This document shows, one piece after another, positions 8,045 through 19,174 of a stretch of 64,000 nt of DNA. Origin of the DNA: Tranquillimonas rosea (lineage in GTDB: Bacteria > Pseudomonadota > Alphaproteobacteria > Rhodobacterales > Rhodobacteraceae); contig NZ_FOGU01000004.1 in the NCBI RefSeq assembly GCF_900111315.1, forward strand, positions 186,001 through 250,000. Reading direction: 5' to 3'. Within the stretch, counting starts at the first letter, position 1, and every line of letters starts with the position of its first letter. The translations under genes were made by a program, and so were the position numbers. The notes under the pieces are model-generated. The model worked only from the letters and a program-made list of their open reading frames with translations, had not been told where the DNA came from and did no database searches.

Positions 8045-9424
8045 TCACCGTTTCAACTCGTCGAGCTTCGCCGGATCGAAATCCGGGCCCAGCTGCCACT
8101 CCGCGCCCTGTGGCGTGTCCTTCACCAGCACGCCGGCGGCGGCAAAGCCGTCGCGCAGGGCGTCCGCGCGGGCAAAGTCCTTCGCCTTGCGCGCCTCGGC
8201 CCGTTCGGCCAGCAGCGCCTCGATCAGGGCGGCGGACGCGTCGTCCGCCTCCGCTGCGGCGGTCCAGCCCGGCACGCCATCGCCCATCAGGCCGAGGAAG
8301 CGCAGCGTCGCCCGCAGGGTCGTCGCCTCGCCCGCCTGCGCCAGCCGGTGCAGTTCCGAGATCGCGCCGGCGGTGTTCAAGTCGTCGGCCAGCGCCTCGA
8401 TCACGGCGGGCGCGACGGCGCCGTCCGCGGGCGCGTCCGCGACGAGATCGTACCACTTGCGTAGCACCGTCTCCGCCTCGCGCGCCTTGGCGTCGGTCCA
8501 GTCCATCGGCCGGCGGTAATGGGTCGACAGGAACACGAAGCGGATCACCTCGCCCGGGATTTCACGGTCCAGCAGGTCGCGGACGGTGAAGAAGTTGCCA
8601 AGCGACTTGGCCATCTTCTTGCCCTCGACCTGCAGCATCTCATTGTGCAGCCAAACCTCGGCGAAATGGCCCTCGGGATGGGCGCAGCGGCTCTGGGCCA
8701 GTTCGTTCTCGTGGTGCGGGAACAGCAGGTCGTTGCCGCCGCCGTGGATGTCGAAACTCTCGCCGAACAGCGCCCGCGTCATCGCCGAGCACTCGATGTG
8801 CCAGCCGGGACGTCCCAGGCCCCATGGGCTGTCCCATCCGGGCTGGTTTTCGTCCGAGGGCTTCCACAGGACGAAGTCCATCGGGTCGCGCTTGTAGGGC
8901 GCGACCTCGACCCTCGCGCCGGCGATCATGTCCTCGACCGAGCGACCCGAGAGGTTGCCATAGGCGGAATAGGACCCCACCGAGAACAGGACGTGCCCGT
9001 CGGCGGCATAGGCGTGGCCCCGGTCGATCAGCCCCTGGATCATGCCGATCATCTCGTCGATCCACGCGGTCGCGCGCGGTTCGTGATCGGGCCGAAGCGC
9101 GCCGAGCGCATCCATGTCCTCGTGATACCAGCGGATCGTCTCGGACGTGATGTCGCCGATCGGCCGGCCGGTCTCGGCGGCCTTGGCGTTGATCTTGTCG
9201 TCGACATCCGTGAAGTTCCGCGCATAGACGACGTGGTCGGCGCCGTAGACATGGCGCAGCAGGCGGTAGAGCACGTCGAAGACGATGACCGGGCGGGCGT
9301 TGCCCAGATGTGCGCGGTCATAGACGGTCGGCCCGCAGAGATACATCCGCACATTGTCGGGATCGATCGGACGGAACGGCGCCTTGCGGCGCGTCGCGCT
9401 GTTGGTGAGTCGGATCTGGGTCAT
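8045..9424 (-). CDS. cysS: Cysteinyl-tRNA synthetase
   Basis: Charges tRNA-Cys with cysteine. The protein of 459 residues has the class I signatures: [18 protein letters not shown] (HIGH-like motif HLGN) near residues 26-43 and [10 protein letters not shown] (KMSKS-like) near 265. Zinc ligands are visible at LCGPT, ECSAM and the PHHENE motif. The start [11 protein letters not shown] is chosen because this matches the conserved N-terminus; an in-frame extension of 27 residues upstream has no family support. Downstream on the same strand is cimA. Housekeeping gene with no oddities. Confidence 0.95.
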   Translation of the reverse strand: MTQIRLTNSATRRKAPFRPIDPDNVRMYLCGPTVYDRAHLGNARPVIVFDVLYRLLRHVYGADHVVYARNFTDVDDKINAKAAETGRPIGDITSETIRWYHEDMDALGALRPDHEPRATAWIDEMIGMIQGLIDRGHAYAADGHVLFSVGSYSAYGNLSGRSVEDMIAGARVEVAPYKRDPMDFVLWKPSDENQPGWDSPWGLGRPGWHIECSAMTRALFGESFDIHGGGNDLLFPHHENELAQSRCAHPEGHFAEVWLHNEMLQVEGKKMAKSLGNFFTVRDLLDREIPGEVIRFVFLSTHYRRPMDWTDAKAREAETVLRKWYDLVADAPADGAVAPAVIEALADDLNTAGAISELHRLAQAGEATTLRATLRFLGLMGDGVPGWTAAAEADDASAALIEALLAERAEARKAKDFARADALRDGFAAAGVLVKDTPQGAEWQLGPDFDPAKLDELKR

Positions 9425-9551
9425 CACTCGCCCGCTGACGGTTCGGCCCGGGCGACCTAGCAAGAAGCGCCGGGATTGGAAACCGGTCTCGACACCACGG
9501 GACACGAGGGGCTGGGGTCGCTACGACGGCGGGCGTCCGGTCCGTGCGACC

Positions 9552-9587
9552 AAAAAAAGAGGGATGCGCCGGTTTGCGGCACACCCC
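9552..9587 (-). terminator. Intrinsic terminator of the beta-barrel gene
   Basis: On the minus strand an 11-bp stem (GGGGTGTGCCG with CGGCGCATCCC, two wobble pairs) with a five-base loop is followed by TCTTTTTTT. It lies 26 bases after the stop of the outer-membrane protein gene. Confidence 0.85.
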
Positions 9588-9612
9588 CCTTTGCTGGTCC
9601 GTGAGTGGCGGA

Positions 9613-10227
9613 TCAGAAGCGGTACGTCACGCGCGCTTGCGCGGTAGTGGCTTCGACGTCCGTGCCGGTGTCGTCGAAGTCGTCGAACTGGTGATACAGG
9701 ACTTCACCGCCCACGGTGACGCTGTCGGTCACCTTGTAGTCGGCGCCAAGGCCGACGAAGTAGCCGGTGTCCGAGTAGTCCTCGCCGCCGATCTCGGCGT
9801 CGGCATAGGCGGCACCACCGGTGGCGTAGATCAGGGTCGAACCCAGGTCATAGCCGCCGCGGACCTTCAGGCGGGCAACGCTGTCGAGCGAGCCGACCTC
9901 GGTGCCGTCCGCCTCGAGGTCGATGTCGGCGAAGTCGTAGTCGACGCCGGCGCCGAGGACGAAGTTGCCGAAGTCACGGTCGTAACCAGCGGTCAGACCG
10001 CCGATGACGCCATCGCCGTCGGCGTCGCCACCGTCATTCTCGGCGGTGATGTCACCATAGCCGAGCTCGGCACCGACATAGGCACCGGTCCAGTCGCCGG
10101 TCACGGGAACGACCGGCGCGGGCTGGCTGGGCTGAACGACGGGGTCGGCCGGCGCGGGCGTCATGCCGCCAGCGAAGACGGGCGTGCCGGCAACGACTGC
10201 AATAAGGGAATAAGTTGCGATTTTCAT
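9613..10227 (-). CDS. Outer-membrane beta-barrel protein (OMP_b-brl family)
   Basis: A 204-residue exported protein. MKIATYSLIAVVAGTPVFA is a clear signal peptide; a short Pro-rich linker (PAPADPVVQPSQPAPVVPV) leads into a barrel starting WTGAYVGAELGYG. Alternating hydrophobic strands with Gly/Asp-rich turns and the terminal phenylalanine (ARVTYRF) are the marks of an eight-stranded Omp25/Omp31-like porin family protein. The start MKIAT is preferred to an ATG 12 bases upstream because GGAGA sits seven bases in front of it. A strong terminator follows. Specific cargo unknown; likely structural or adhesion-related. Confidence 0.85.
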   Translation of the reverse strand: MKIATYSLIAVVAGTPVFAGGMTPAPADPVVQPSQPAPVVPVTGDWTGAYVGAELGYGDITAENDGGDADGDGVIGGLTAGYDRDFGNFVLGAGVDYDFADIDLEADGTEVGSLDSVARLKVRGGYDLGSTLIYATGGAAYADAEIGGEDYSDTGYFVGLGADYKVTDSVTVGGEVLYHQFDDFDDTGTDVEATTAQARVTYRF

Positions 10228-10437
10228 TGGTGTCTCCATGTACCACTCGGTCCTAACCGGGGCGTTCTCCGCGCCCTGGTCTTGGCGGGAAGATAGTATC
10301 GCGGCCCGTAGTTCCATAGGGGCTGTCGAACGGATCACGAAATTGCGCTTCAATCCGCAGATCGAAAGACCCTTATCGGCTGATTTTAGCCGAAAAATCC
10401 GGGCAACGGGCCTGGCGATCACGATTTCTGGAACCGG

Positions 10438-12255
<1,818 letters not shown>

Positions 12256-12327
12256 GGGCAGCGAGCTATGGCCCGCAGGAGTCGGCGTCAACGGCACAGT
12301 CGCCCCGCTGCACCGGTTTTCCGCCCT

Positions 12328-12786
12328 CTAGTCTCCCGGCAGCACGACCAGCCAGTGCGACAGGCCCGAAAGCTCGGCATCGATGCGGCGCGCGATCTCG
12401 TCCCAGTCGCCGCCGGCCATTCCCGCACCGATCATCGGATAGCCGATGCGCGCTTCGGGGAACCGCCCTGCGACGGCGGCGAAACAGCCCGTGACGGCGT
12501 CGTAGTCGACCAGCGGACCGCGGCCCTTCCAATGGAACTGGGTATAGGCGTTGACCACGCTCAGCGCGACATCGCTGCGGACCACCCGGCCGACCGAGAT
12601 CGTGCCCAGCTTGTCGCGCGCGCCGTGCTCGGTCTGCCGGTCGGCGTCCAGCGCCTCGGGAAAGCGCGCGGCGATCGGCTTGGCGATGCCTGCGCCCATC
12701 TCGTGAAAGCAGTTGCAGCCGTGGACGATGACGTCGAAACGGCCCTCCTCGGCCATCTCGACAAGGTTGCCTTCGATCCGCTCCAT
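12328..12786 (-). CDS. Macro-domain protein
   Basis: A single macro domain of 152 residues that would bind or hydrolyse ADP-ribose derivatives. Seen: IEGNLVEMAEEGRFDVIVHG at the start, the ligand-loop asparagine in NCFHEMGAGIA, and the second loop YPMIGAGMAGGDW that cradles the diphosphate. Lack of attached domains suggests a small hydrolase that removes ADP-ribose or ADP-ribose 1''-phosphate. It is nine bases downstream of an OlsB-like gene on the same strand and probably shares its transcript; the functional link is unclear. Confidence 0.88.
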   Translation of the reverse strand: MERIEGNLVEMAEEGRFDVIVHGCNCFHEMGAGIAKPIAARFPEALDADRQTEHGARDKLGTISVGRVVRSDVALSVVNAYTQFHWKGRGPLVDYDAVTGCFAAVAGRFPEARIGYPMIGAGMAGGDWDEIARRIDAELSGLSHWLVVLPGD

Positions 12787-12795
12787 GTGCGCCTC

Positions 12796-13551
12796 CTATC
12801 CGGCTGCCAGCCGCAGCACCCGCGCGCGGGCCGGCGGGATGCCCCCGATCTCGAGCCCGGTGAAGACGTGCAGCGTATTCAGATCGCGGTCCACCACCGC
12901 GTGATCGCTGACCCACCCGCCCATCAGCAGATAGGTGCGCAGAAGCGGCGGCATCGTCCGCATCGCCCGCCTGGGATCGGGCGCGCGAAGTGTCTGCCGC
13001 GCGAACCGCAGCACCTCGGGCGCCTTGACGCGCGGCAGCCAGCGTTTGGGTGCCAAGTGCCGGTCCCGCAACATGGCGAAGGCGTCGGAATAGGCCGCGG
13101 CGTCGGTCCCCCGGAACGAGGAACAGCCGAACAGCATCTCGACGCCGTCCCGGTCCACGCAACGGGTGAGCGCGGCCCACGCGACGCGCAGGATGTCGGG
13201 ATCGTGCTCGTTTCCCGGCGCGACGCAGAACCGCCCCATCTCGACCATCGGGCCGGGATAGGCGGCGAGCGCGGACAACTCGTAATGCTGCGCGGCGTAG
13301 CTGCGGCCGATCTCGGCCCCGTCGTGCAGGGGTAGCAGGCGAAAGCAGCAGACCAGCCGGCCCGTCGCACGCTCTTCGATCAGGATGTGGGTGCAGTGCG
13401 CGTCGAATTCGTCGGCCTCGCGCCCGTCCTCGCGGGCCCTGGCGCCGGTTCCGGCGATGAACGCGGCATGGCGCAGGGCCTGCGCCGCGGCGATGTCCGC
13501 GTCGCCCTCGGCCCGACGCGCGGCATAGCGTCCCCTGACGAGTATCGACAT
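12796..13551 (-). CDS. olsB: OlsB-like N-acyltransferase (ornithine lipid synthesis)
   Basis: A 251-residue GNAT-fold acyltransferase of the OlsB/hemolysin-like group (GNAT_5). OlsB transfers a 3-hydroxyacyl chain from acyl carrier protein to the alpha-amine of L-ornithine, the first step to phosphate-free ornithine lipids. The features are ALRHAAFIAGTGAR, DEFDAHCTHILI and VEMGRFCVAPG, which match the conserved OlsB core from memory. The start MSILVRGRYAAR is chosen at a conserved position; a longer upstream read is not family-like. OlsA, often next door in relatives, is not here. A neighbouring msrB diverges. Alternative: a related acyltransferase with another amine acceptor. Confidence 0.72.
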   Translation of the reverse strand: MSILVRGRYAARRAEGDADIAAAQALRHAAFIAGTGARAREDGREADEFDAHCTHILIEERATGRLVCCFRLLPLHDGAEIGRSYAAQHYELSALAAYPGPMVEMGRFCVAPGNEHDPDILRVAWAALTRCVDRDGVEMLFGCSSFRGTDAAAYSDAFAMLRDRHLAPKRWLPRVKAPEVLRFARQTLRAPDPRRAMRTMPPLLRTYLLMGGWVSDHAVVDRDLNTLHVFTGLEIGGIPPARARVLRLAAG

Positions 13552-13675
13552 CCCTGTCGCCCCCTGCCGCCTGCCCGGCCTTGGAGGGCCCGGCATCCTG
13601 CCTAGATATGCAACGCGGCACATGCGCAGACAAGACACGTCGCCCCGGCGACACCGATCGAAAGGACGCAGCGAG

Positions 13676-14086
13676 ATGGACCAGACGGTCAGCGACAAGG
13701 TCGTCAAATCGGACGACGAATGGCGCGCAGAGCTGAGCGAGCTTGCCTACAAGGTCACGCGGCACCACGGCACCGAACGCGCCTTCACCCACGAGGACTT
13801 CCCCGAGGGCCCCGGCCAGTTCACCTGCACCTGCTGCGGCGCGGTGCTCTTCGACAAGGCGCACAAGTTCGACAGCGGTACCGGCTGGCCGTCGTTCTAC
13901 CAGCCCGCCGATCAGGAGATGGTGGGCGAGAGCGTCGACAAGGGCTGGTTCATGACGCGCACCGAGGTGCACTGCAACCGCTGCGACGCGCATCTGGGCC
14001 ACGTCTTTCCCGACGGCCCACGGCCGACGGGCCTGCGCTATTGCATAAATGGTGTCGCGCTCGACTTCGAACCCGCTTCGGCCTGA
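13676..14086 (+). CDS. msrB: Peptide-methionine (R)-S-oxide reductase
   Basis: Repairs oxidised methionine (R-sulfoxide form) in proteins using thioredoxin. The 136 residues contain the zinc-binding cysteines 51, 54, 100 and 103 (CTCC, CNRC), the substrate-pocket SGTGWPSF, HLGHVF, and the catalytic cysteine 123 in RYCING. The start MDQTV has AAAGGA upstream; an earlier in-frame ATG at 13622 is unlikely. It diverges from the olsB-like gene and converges on a lipoprotein gene 12 bases away. Complete and typical. Confidence 0.94.
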   Translation: MDQTVSDKVVKSDDEWRAELSELAYKVTRHHGTERAFTHEDFPEGPGQFTCTCCGAVLFDKAHKFDSGTGWPSFYQPADQEMVGESVDKGWFMTRTEVHCNRCDAHLGHVFPDGPRPTGLRYCINGVALDFEPASA

Positions 14087-14098
14087 GCCGCGCGGACC

Positions 14099-14569
14099 CT
14101 ACGGAGTGGCGTCCTCGCCGAAGAAGCCGGCCGGGTTGAAGTTGCCGAGGTTGCCGAAGAGCTGCTGCAGGAAGCCGATGCCCTGCACGTTGCTCTCGGT
14201 CACCCGGCGCGAGATCGGCACCACGTTGCCCTCTTGCAGCCCGAACCGCTCGACATTGGTGACGACGCCACCGTCGTTGAACGAGATCGCGACGACCTCG
14301 CGGTCGATCTCTTCAGGCGCGCGGTAGGCGAAATGACGGAACCGGCTCTGCACGTAGTACCATCCGCCGGCGTCCAGGACGCCGGCCGCCGTGGGGCGGC
14401 CCACGGCCTGCGCGACCTCGGCCTGGGTGGACTGTCCGACCTGCACGTCCTGCAGCGCGGAATCGGGGGGCACATAGCCGTGGTTGCGATAGGTGGCACT
14501 GCACCCCGACAGCAAGAGACCCGCAGCCAGGGCGGTCGCCAGACCTGCGGTTCGGAAGTTCGCCGTCAT
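14099..14569 (-). CDS. bamE: BamE/SmpA-family outer-membrane lipoprotein
   Basis: A 156-residue lipoprotein. The signal peptide ends in the lipobox LLLSGC with the acylated cysteine at residue 23. The SmpA/OmlA domain follows: VQVGQSTQAEVAQAVGRPT, then a strand-rich part (GGWYYVQSRF, VVAISFNDGGVV). BamE helps the Bam complex insert outer-membrane proteins. Its tail (LFGNLGNFNPAGFFGEDATP) is a common alphaproteobacterial extension. It diverges from the yceD-rpmF-plsX block with 84 bases between starts, as I remember for Rhodobacterales. Confidence 0.85.
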   Translation of the reverse strand: MTANFRTAGLATALAAGLLLSGCSATYRNHGYVPPDSALQDVQVGQSTQAEVAQAVGRPTAAGVLDAGGWYYVQSRFRHFAYRAPEEIDREVVAISFNDGGVVTNVERFGLQEGNVVPISRRVTESNVQGIGFLQQLFGNLGNFNPAGFFGEDATP

Positions 14570-14653
14570 TGCTGTCCCCTTGCCTCGTGCGCAGCTGCCA
14601 CGTAGGTCGATTACCCGAAGCGCCGTCCGACATTCAAGAATGGAGTGAACCGC

Positions 14654-15232
14654 ATGGCACCGCAACGACTTCCCTGGTCCCATTCGGTCGCACTCGGCGA
14701 TCTTTCGGCGCGGGCCGCGCGGGACATCGCCGTCGCGCCCGACGCCGAGGCGCGGACCGCCCTCGCGCAGGATCTCGGCATCCGGTCGATCCGCAAACTG
14801 CGGCTCGACGGCCGGCTCGCACCGACGGGGCGCGACGACTGGCGCTTCGTGGGCACGCTGGGCGCCACGGTCGTGCAGGAGTGCGTGGTCACGCTGGAAC
14901 CGGTGACGACACGCATCGACGAGCCGGTCGAGCGTCTGTTCACGACGCAACGCATCCTCGACGAGACCGAGGAAGGCGAGGTCGAGATGCCCGAGGACAC
15001 CGCACCCGAACCGCTGACCGACCCGATCGACCTGGGCGCGGTGATGGCCGAGGAACTGTCGCTCGCGCTGCCGCCCTTCCCGCGCGCCCCGGAGGCCGAA
15101 CTGGGCGAGAAAATCGCCGGCCCGCCGGACACAGAGCCGCTGCGCGACGAGGACACCAAGCCGTTCGCTGGCCTGGCGGGCCTGCGCGACAAGCTGGACG
15201 ATAAGAACGGCGGCGGCGAGCCGGAAACCTGA
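14654..15232 (+). CDS. YceD/DUF177 family protein
   Basis: A 192-residue DUF177 protein, the usual first gene of the rpmF-plsX-fabH block. In other bacteria YceD is linked to 23S rRNA handling and ribosome assembly; the biochemical role is not settled. The conserved part includes RKLRLDGRLAP, FVGTLGATVVQECVVTLEPV and the GAVMAEELSLALPPFPRAP stretch. The ATG is chosen over a GTG nine bases upstream because GGAG lies eight bases in front of it. A promoter for rpmF follows in the 149-base gap. Confidence 0.88.
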   Translation: MAPQRLPWSHSVALGDLSARAARDIAVAPDAEARTALAQDLGIRSIRKLRLDGRLAPTGRDDWRFVGTLGATVVQECVVTLEPVTTRIDEPVERLFTTQRILDETEEGEVEMPEDTAPEPLTDPIDLGAVMAEELSLALPPFPRAPEAELGEKIAGPPDTEPLRDEDTKPFAGLAGLRDKLDDKNGGGEPET

Positions 15233-15243
15233 CCCGAATCCTC

Positions 15244-15271
15244 TTGCAACAGCACTTGGAATCGCTATTTT
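15244..15271 (+). promoter_or_regulatory. Probable sigma-70 promoter for rpmF
   Basis: TTGCAA and TATTTT are separated by 16 bases, a good match to the housekeeping consensus, in the gap after yceD. It would give rpmF a leader of roughly 100 bases containing a small hairpin (GCCCT/AGGGC). Confidence 0.5.
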
Positions 15272-15381
15272 GCGCCGCTCGGACCGCGCCCGGGTTGATA
15301 TGCCCTGCCGAAGGGCGTAAGGCCCCGCCGAACCACTTCAGACGAACCGGGCCACGGCCCCTGTAACACCGAGGTTGAGAC

Positions 15382-15588
15382 ATGGCTGTCCCTCAGAATA
15401 AAGTCACCCGTTCGCGCCGTAACATGCGCCGCGCCCACGACTCGCTGACGCCGGACAACCCGGCCGAATGCCCGAACTGCGGCGAGCTCAAGCGCCCGCA
15501 CCACGTCTGCGGCGCCTGCGGCCACTACGCCGACCGCGAAGTCGTCGCGCAAGCTGACGAGACCGACCTGGACGACGACGCCGCCTGA
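15382..15588 (+). CDS. rpmF: 50S ribosomal protein L32
   Basis: The 68-residue L32 begins [20 protein letters not shown], the family signature, and has the four-cysteine zinc ribbon CPNCGE ... CGACG that is retained in this lineage, plus a short acidic tail (ETDLDDDAA). The gene is part of the conserved yceD-rpmF-plsX-fabH order, coupling ribosome production with phospholipid synthesis. plsX starts 29 bases downstream. Confidence 0.97.
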   Translation: MAVPQNKVTRSRRNMRRAHDSLTPDNPAECPNCGELKRPHHVCGACGHYADREVVAQADETDLDDDAA

Positions 15589-15617
15589 TCACCAGACAAG
15601 GACCGCTCCGGCCCACC

Positions 15618-16721
15618 ATGCCCATGTCTTCCGACGCGGACTCCGCACTTGAGGGCCGGATCACCATCTCGGTCGACGCGATGGGCGGTGACAATGGACC
15701 GAAGGCGGTCGTTGCCGGCCTTGCGAAGTCTGCGGAAAAGAACCCCGAGATCGGGTTCATCCTGCACGGCCCCGAGGACCAGCTCGCCCCGCTGATCGCC
15801 AAGCGCAAGCTGACGGATCGCTGCGTGATCCGCGACGTGCAGGGCGTGGTGGCGATGGGCGACAAGCCGGCGCATGTCATGCGGCACGGTCGCGACACCT
15901 CCATGTGGTCGACGATCGAATCCGTGCGCAACGGCGAGGCTGAGGTCGCGGTAAGCTGCGGCAATACCGGCGCGCTGATGGCGCTGTCGATGGTGCGGCT
16001 GAAGAAGCTCGAGGGCGTCAACCGCCCCGCCATCGCCTGCCTCTGGCCGTCGCGCAATTCCCACGGCTTCAACGTGATGCTCGATGTCGGCGCCGATATC
16101 CGCGCCGATCAGGACGACCTGCTGCAATTCGCGCTGATGGGTGTGTCCTATGCCCGGAACGGCCTGGGGCTGGAGCAGCCGCGCGTCGGCCTGCTCAACG
16201 TCGGAACCGAAGAGCACAAGGGCCGGGCCGAGCTGAAGGTCGCCCACGACATGATCGGAGCCGCGGCGCCAGACGGGCAGTTCGACTTCGTCGGCTTCGT
16301 CGAGGGCGGCGACATCCCCTCGGACCGGGTGGACGTCATCGTGACTGACGGCTTCACCGGCAATGTCGCGCTCAAGACCGGCGAAGGCACGGCGACGCTG
16401 ATCCGCGACCTGCTGAAAGAAGCCTTCGCCTATTCGCCGCTGTCGCGGATCGCGGCCCTGCTCTCGCTGACATCGATGAAGCGCCTGCAGAAGCGGATCG
16501 ATCCGCGGCGGGTCAATGGCGGCGTGTTCCTGGGACTGAACGGCACCGTCGTGAAGAGCCACGGCTCGTCCGACGACACCGGCGTCTCGGCGGCGATCAA
16601 GCTGGCCTTCACGCTGGCGAAGGGCCGGTTCACCGAACGTCTGGCGGCGCGGGTTGCATCGGGGCAATCCCTTCTTCAGGATATCGGGACGACCGAGCAA
16701 GACGAACGGTTACAACAATGA
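15618..16721 (+). CDS. plsX: Phosphate acyltransferase PlsX
   Basis: Makes acyl-phosphate from acyl-ACP for phospholipid synthesis. The 367 residues begin the family core at [14 protein letters not shown] (about 15-28) and show [22 protein letters not shown] and [20 protein letters not shown]. Two ATGs six bases apart (MPM) could be the start; the first is used. The stop overlaps the fabH start by four bases. Complete and typical. Confidence 0.95.
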   Translation: MPMSSDADSALEGRITISVDAMGGDNGPKAVVAGLAKSAEKNPEIGFILHGPEDQLAPLIAKRKLTDRCVIRDVQGVVAMGDKPAHVMRHGRDTSMWSTIESVRNGEAEVAVSCGNTGALMALSMVRLKKLEGVNRPAIACLWPSRNSHGFNVMLDVGADIRADQDDLLQFALMGVSYARNGLGLEQPRVGLLNVGTEEHKGRAELKVAHDMIGAAAPDGQFDFVGFVEGGDIPSDRVDVIVTDGFTGNVALKTGEGTATLIRDLLKEAFAYSPLSRIAALLSLTSMKRLQKRIDPRRVNGGVFLGLNGTVVKSHGSSDDTGVSAAIKLAFTLAKGRFTERLAARVASGQSLLQDIGTTEQDERLQQ

Positions 16722-17689
16722 CAAAACGCGCCGTCGTCCGCGGGATCGGGCATTATCTGCCCGAGCGGGTCGTGCCGAACGCCTATTTCGAGGATTCGCT
16801 CGAAACCTCGGACGAATGGATCCGGTCGCGGACAGGCATCGAACGCCGGCACTTCGCTGCCGAGGGCGAAACGACGTCGCACATGGCCACCCATGCCGCG
16901 CGCGCCGCGCTCGCCGATGGCGGGCTGGAGCCCGGCGATCTCGACGCGGTGATCGTGGCCACCTCGACTCCCGACCTCACCTTCCCCTCCGCCGCGACGA
17001 TGGTTCAGGAGGCCCTGGGCATGACCCACGGCTTCGCGTTCGACCTGCAAGCCGTGTGCGCGGGCTTCGTCTATGCGCTGGCCAACGCCAACGCGCTGAT
17101 CGTGTCGGGACAGGCCGAACGCGTGCTCGTCATCGGCGCCGAGACCTTCTCGAAGATCCTCGACTTCGAGGACCGCGCCACCTGCGTCCTCTTCGGCGAC
17201 GGCGCCGGCGCCGTGGTGATCGAGGGCGCGACCGGCGAGGGCACGTCGGACGACCGTGGCATCCTGGCGACCGACCTGAACTCCGACGGGCGGCACCGCG
17301 AGATCCTCTACGTCGACGGCGGCGTGTCGACCCAGACGACCGGCCACCTGCGGATGCAGGGCAAGGAGGTCTTCCGCCACGCCGTCGACAAGCTCGCGCG
17401 GACCGCGCACACCTCGCTCGAACGGGCCGGGCTCGAGCCAGGCGAGGTGGACTGGATCGTGCCGCACCAGGCCAACCTGCGCATCATCAAGGCGACGGCG
17501 TCAAAGATGGGGCTGGGCATGGACAAGGTGGTTGTCACCGTCCAGGACCACGGCAACACCTCCGCCGCCTCTATCCCCCTGGCCCTGTCGGTCGGCTGCG
17601 CCGACGGCAAGATCAAGCGCGGCGACGTCGTCGTGACCGAGGCGATCGGCGGCGGGCTGGCCTGGGGCTCTGTCGTCCTGAGGTGGTAG
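16718..17689 (+). CDS. fabH: 3-oxoacyl-ACP synthase III
   Basis: Starts fatty acid synthesis by condensing acetyl-CoA with malonyl-ACP. The 323 residues contain the catalytic triad in context: Cys114 ([11 protein letters not shown]), His in [10 protein letters not shown] and Asn in [25 protein letters not shown] and the C-terminal [13 protein letters not shown] are also family-typical. Translationally coupled to plsX by an ATGA overlap. It is followed by a 111-base gap before ihfA in which a perfect TTGACA occurs, but no well-spaced -10 element accompanies it. Confidence 0.96.
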   Translation: MTKRAVVRGIGHYLPERVVPNAYFEDSLETSDEWIRSRTGIERRHFAAEGETTSHMATHAARAALADGGLEPGDLDAVIVATSTPDLTFPSAATMVQEALGMTHGFAFDLQAVCAGFVYALANANALIVSGQAERVLVIGAETFSKILDFEDRATCVLFGDGAGAVVIEGATGEGTSDDRGILATDLNSDGRHREILYVDGGVSTQTTGHLRMQGKEVFRHAVDKLARTAHTSLERAGLEPGEVDWIVPHQANLRIIKATASKMGLGMDKVVVTVQDHGNTSAASIPLALSVGCADGKIKRGDVVVTEAIGGGLAWGSVVLRW

Positions 17690-17800
17690 GCGGCGACCGG
17701 CCTGAGGTCGAACGTTCGGGATACCGGCCAAGCCGTTGACATTGACTCATAATCGCGGTGTGCGCATGCTCACGCAACCAATGTGCGGGGGACAGATCAC

Positions 17801-18103
17801 ATGGGCGACAAGACTCTCACGCGAATGGACCTGAGCGAGGCTGTGTTTCGCGAGGTCGGTCTGAGCCGGAACGAATCCGCGCAACTGGTGGAATCGGTGC
17901 TGACGCACATGTCGGACGCGCTCGTGCGGGGCGAGACGGTCAAGATCTCGTCCTTCGGCACGTTCACCGTCCGCTCCAAGGCGGCGCGCGTCGGGCGCAA
18001 TCCGAAAACCGGCGAAGAGGTCCCGATCTCGCCCCGCCGGGTCTTGAGCTTTCGGCCCTCGCACCTGATGAAGGAACGCGTCGCCGCGGGCAACAAACGG
18101 TAA
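17801..18103 (+). CDS. ihfA: Integration host factor subunit alpha
   Basis: IHF-alpha pairs with IHF-beta to bend DNA sharply at specific sites. The 100 residues show the full HU/IHF fold: [20 protein letters not shown] helices, [14 protein letters not shown], and the beta-arm [14 protein letters not shown] with the intercalating proline, ending SFRPSHLMK. The start MGDKTLTR matches family N-termini. A MerR-type regulator begins six bases after the stop, and the pair is conserved in many alphaproteobacteria. Confidence 0.95.
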   Translation: MGDKTLTRMDLSEAVFREVGLSRNESAQLVESVLTHMSDALVRGETVKISSFGTFTVRSKAARVGRNPKTGEEVPISPRRVLSFRPSHLMKERVAAGNKR

Positions 18104-18109
18104 TCTTTC

Positions 18110-18994
18110 ATGGAAAAGTCCAAGGACGCCTTCCGCACCATTTCGGAAGTGGCCGAGTGGCTGGACGTGCCCACGCATGTCCTGCGCTTCTGGGAAAGCC
18201 GCTTCACGCAGGTCAAGCCGGTCAAGCGGGCCGGCGGACGGCGATACTATCGCCCGGCCGACATGGCGCTGCTGGGCGGGATCAGGAAGCTTCTGCACGA
18301 GGACGGCCTGACGATTCGCGGCGCGCAGAAGCTGCTGCGCGAACAGGGCGTGCGTCATGTCGCGTCGATGTCCCCGCCGCTGGAAGGCGGCGATGTCTAC
18401 GATCCCGACGCGGGCGTTGTCAGCCCGGCTGAGAACGCCACGCCGCCGTCCCCCGACGCGCTCGCCGGCGGCGGCACCGTCGTGCCTTTCACCGCGTTCG
18501 ACGCGCCCTCTCGCCGCACGACCGCGGCAGCAGAGCCCGAAGAACCGGCGTATGCCCCCGCCGCCGCGCAGGCCCCTGCCCCCGCAGACGAGCCGGCGGC
18601 CGAGGACGAGGCGCCCGCCACCTTCTCGCACGAACGCGTCCAGCGCGAGACTCCCCCGCCCGGCGACCTGCCCCCGGAAGAGCCCGCCGCGATCAACCAC
18701 GCGCCGGGCACCACCGAAGCGACGCCGCCGCTGCCGCCCCAACCTGCCGAAGAGGACGCGGCCGCGCAGTACGGGCTGGATTTCGGCGACGCGGCCGCGA
18801 CCGGCACGGGCTTTCACGCCGATGTTCCCGCAACCGATCCGCAGGACGACCAGGCCGCGATCGAGACGCCCGCGATCACCCGCCTTCGGCAGAGCCCAGC
18901 CGACATTCTCGCGCAGCACCGGGCCGCGCTGCAGCCCGTCTACGACCGGCTCGTTGCGCTGAAATCCCGCCCCGGCGCCGGCGAGCGGACCTGA
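18110..18994 (+). CDS. MerR-family regulator with long disordered tail
   Basis: A 294-residue protein whose first 85 residues form a MerR winged-helix DNA-binding domain ([39 protein letters not shown]). The rest, about residues 90-265, is a low-complexity Ala/Pro/Glu stretch, ending in a short predicted helix ([21 protein letters not shown]). No effector-binding domain or metal-binding cysteines are seen, so the inducer is unknown. It follows ihfA directly and precedes tRNA-Pro. The gene order is ordinary for Rhodobacterales; the regulator's targets are not known to me. Confidence 0.88.
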   Translation: MEKSKDAFRTISEVAEWLDVPTHVLRFWESRFTQVKPVKRAGGRRYYRPADMALLGGIRKLLHEDGLTIRGAQKLLREQGVRHVASMSPPLEGGDVYDPDAGVVSPAENATPPSPDALAGGGTVVPFTAFDAPSRRTTAAAEPEEPAYAPAAAQAPAPADEPAAEDEAPATFSHERVQRETPPPGDLPPEEPAAINHAPGTTEATPPLPPQPAEEDAAAQYGLDFGDAAATGTGFHADVPATDPQDDQAAIETPAITRLRQSPADILAQHRAALQPVYDRLVALKSRPGAGERT

Positions 18995-19028
18995 CGTCAC
19001 AATGGTCGGAATCTGCGGCGATCCCCTC

Positions 19029-19056
19029 TTGCCCTCGCGCGTCAAACCGTTACAAG
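19029..19056 (+). promoter_or_regulatory. Probable promoter of tRNA-Pro
   Basis: TTGCCC followed after 15-16 bases by TTACAA, ending about ten bases before the tRNA 5' end, which fits the short leader expected for a tRNA transcript. Confidence 0.4.
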
Positions 19057-19066
19057 GCGCGTCAGT

Positions 19067-19143
19067 CGGGCTATGGCGCAGCCTGGTAGCGCGTCCGTCT
19101 GGGGGACGGAAGGTCGCAGGTTCGAGTCCTGCTAGCCCGACCA
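19067..19143 (+). tRNA. tRNA-Pro (GGG)
   Basis: A 77-base cloverleaf with a perfect acceptor stem (CGGGCTA/TAGCCCG), D-arm GGCGCAGCCTGGTAGC, anticodon stem CCGTC/GACGG around anticodon GGG, and the T-loop GGTTCGAGTCC. The terminal CCA is encoded. It reads CCC and CCU proline codons, heavily used in this GC-rich genome. Confidence 0.97.
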
Positions 19144-19174
19144 ATTCCGACATCTGCACGATCGGAGTCCCGGC

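Noticed and set aside
17736-17800. TTGACA before ihfA as a promoter
   Set aside because: The -35 is perfect but the hexamer 17 bases later does not resemble a -10; the CATAAT nearby is too close. Not reported as a feature.
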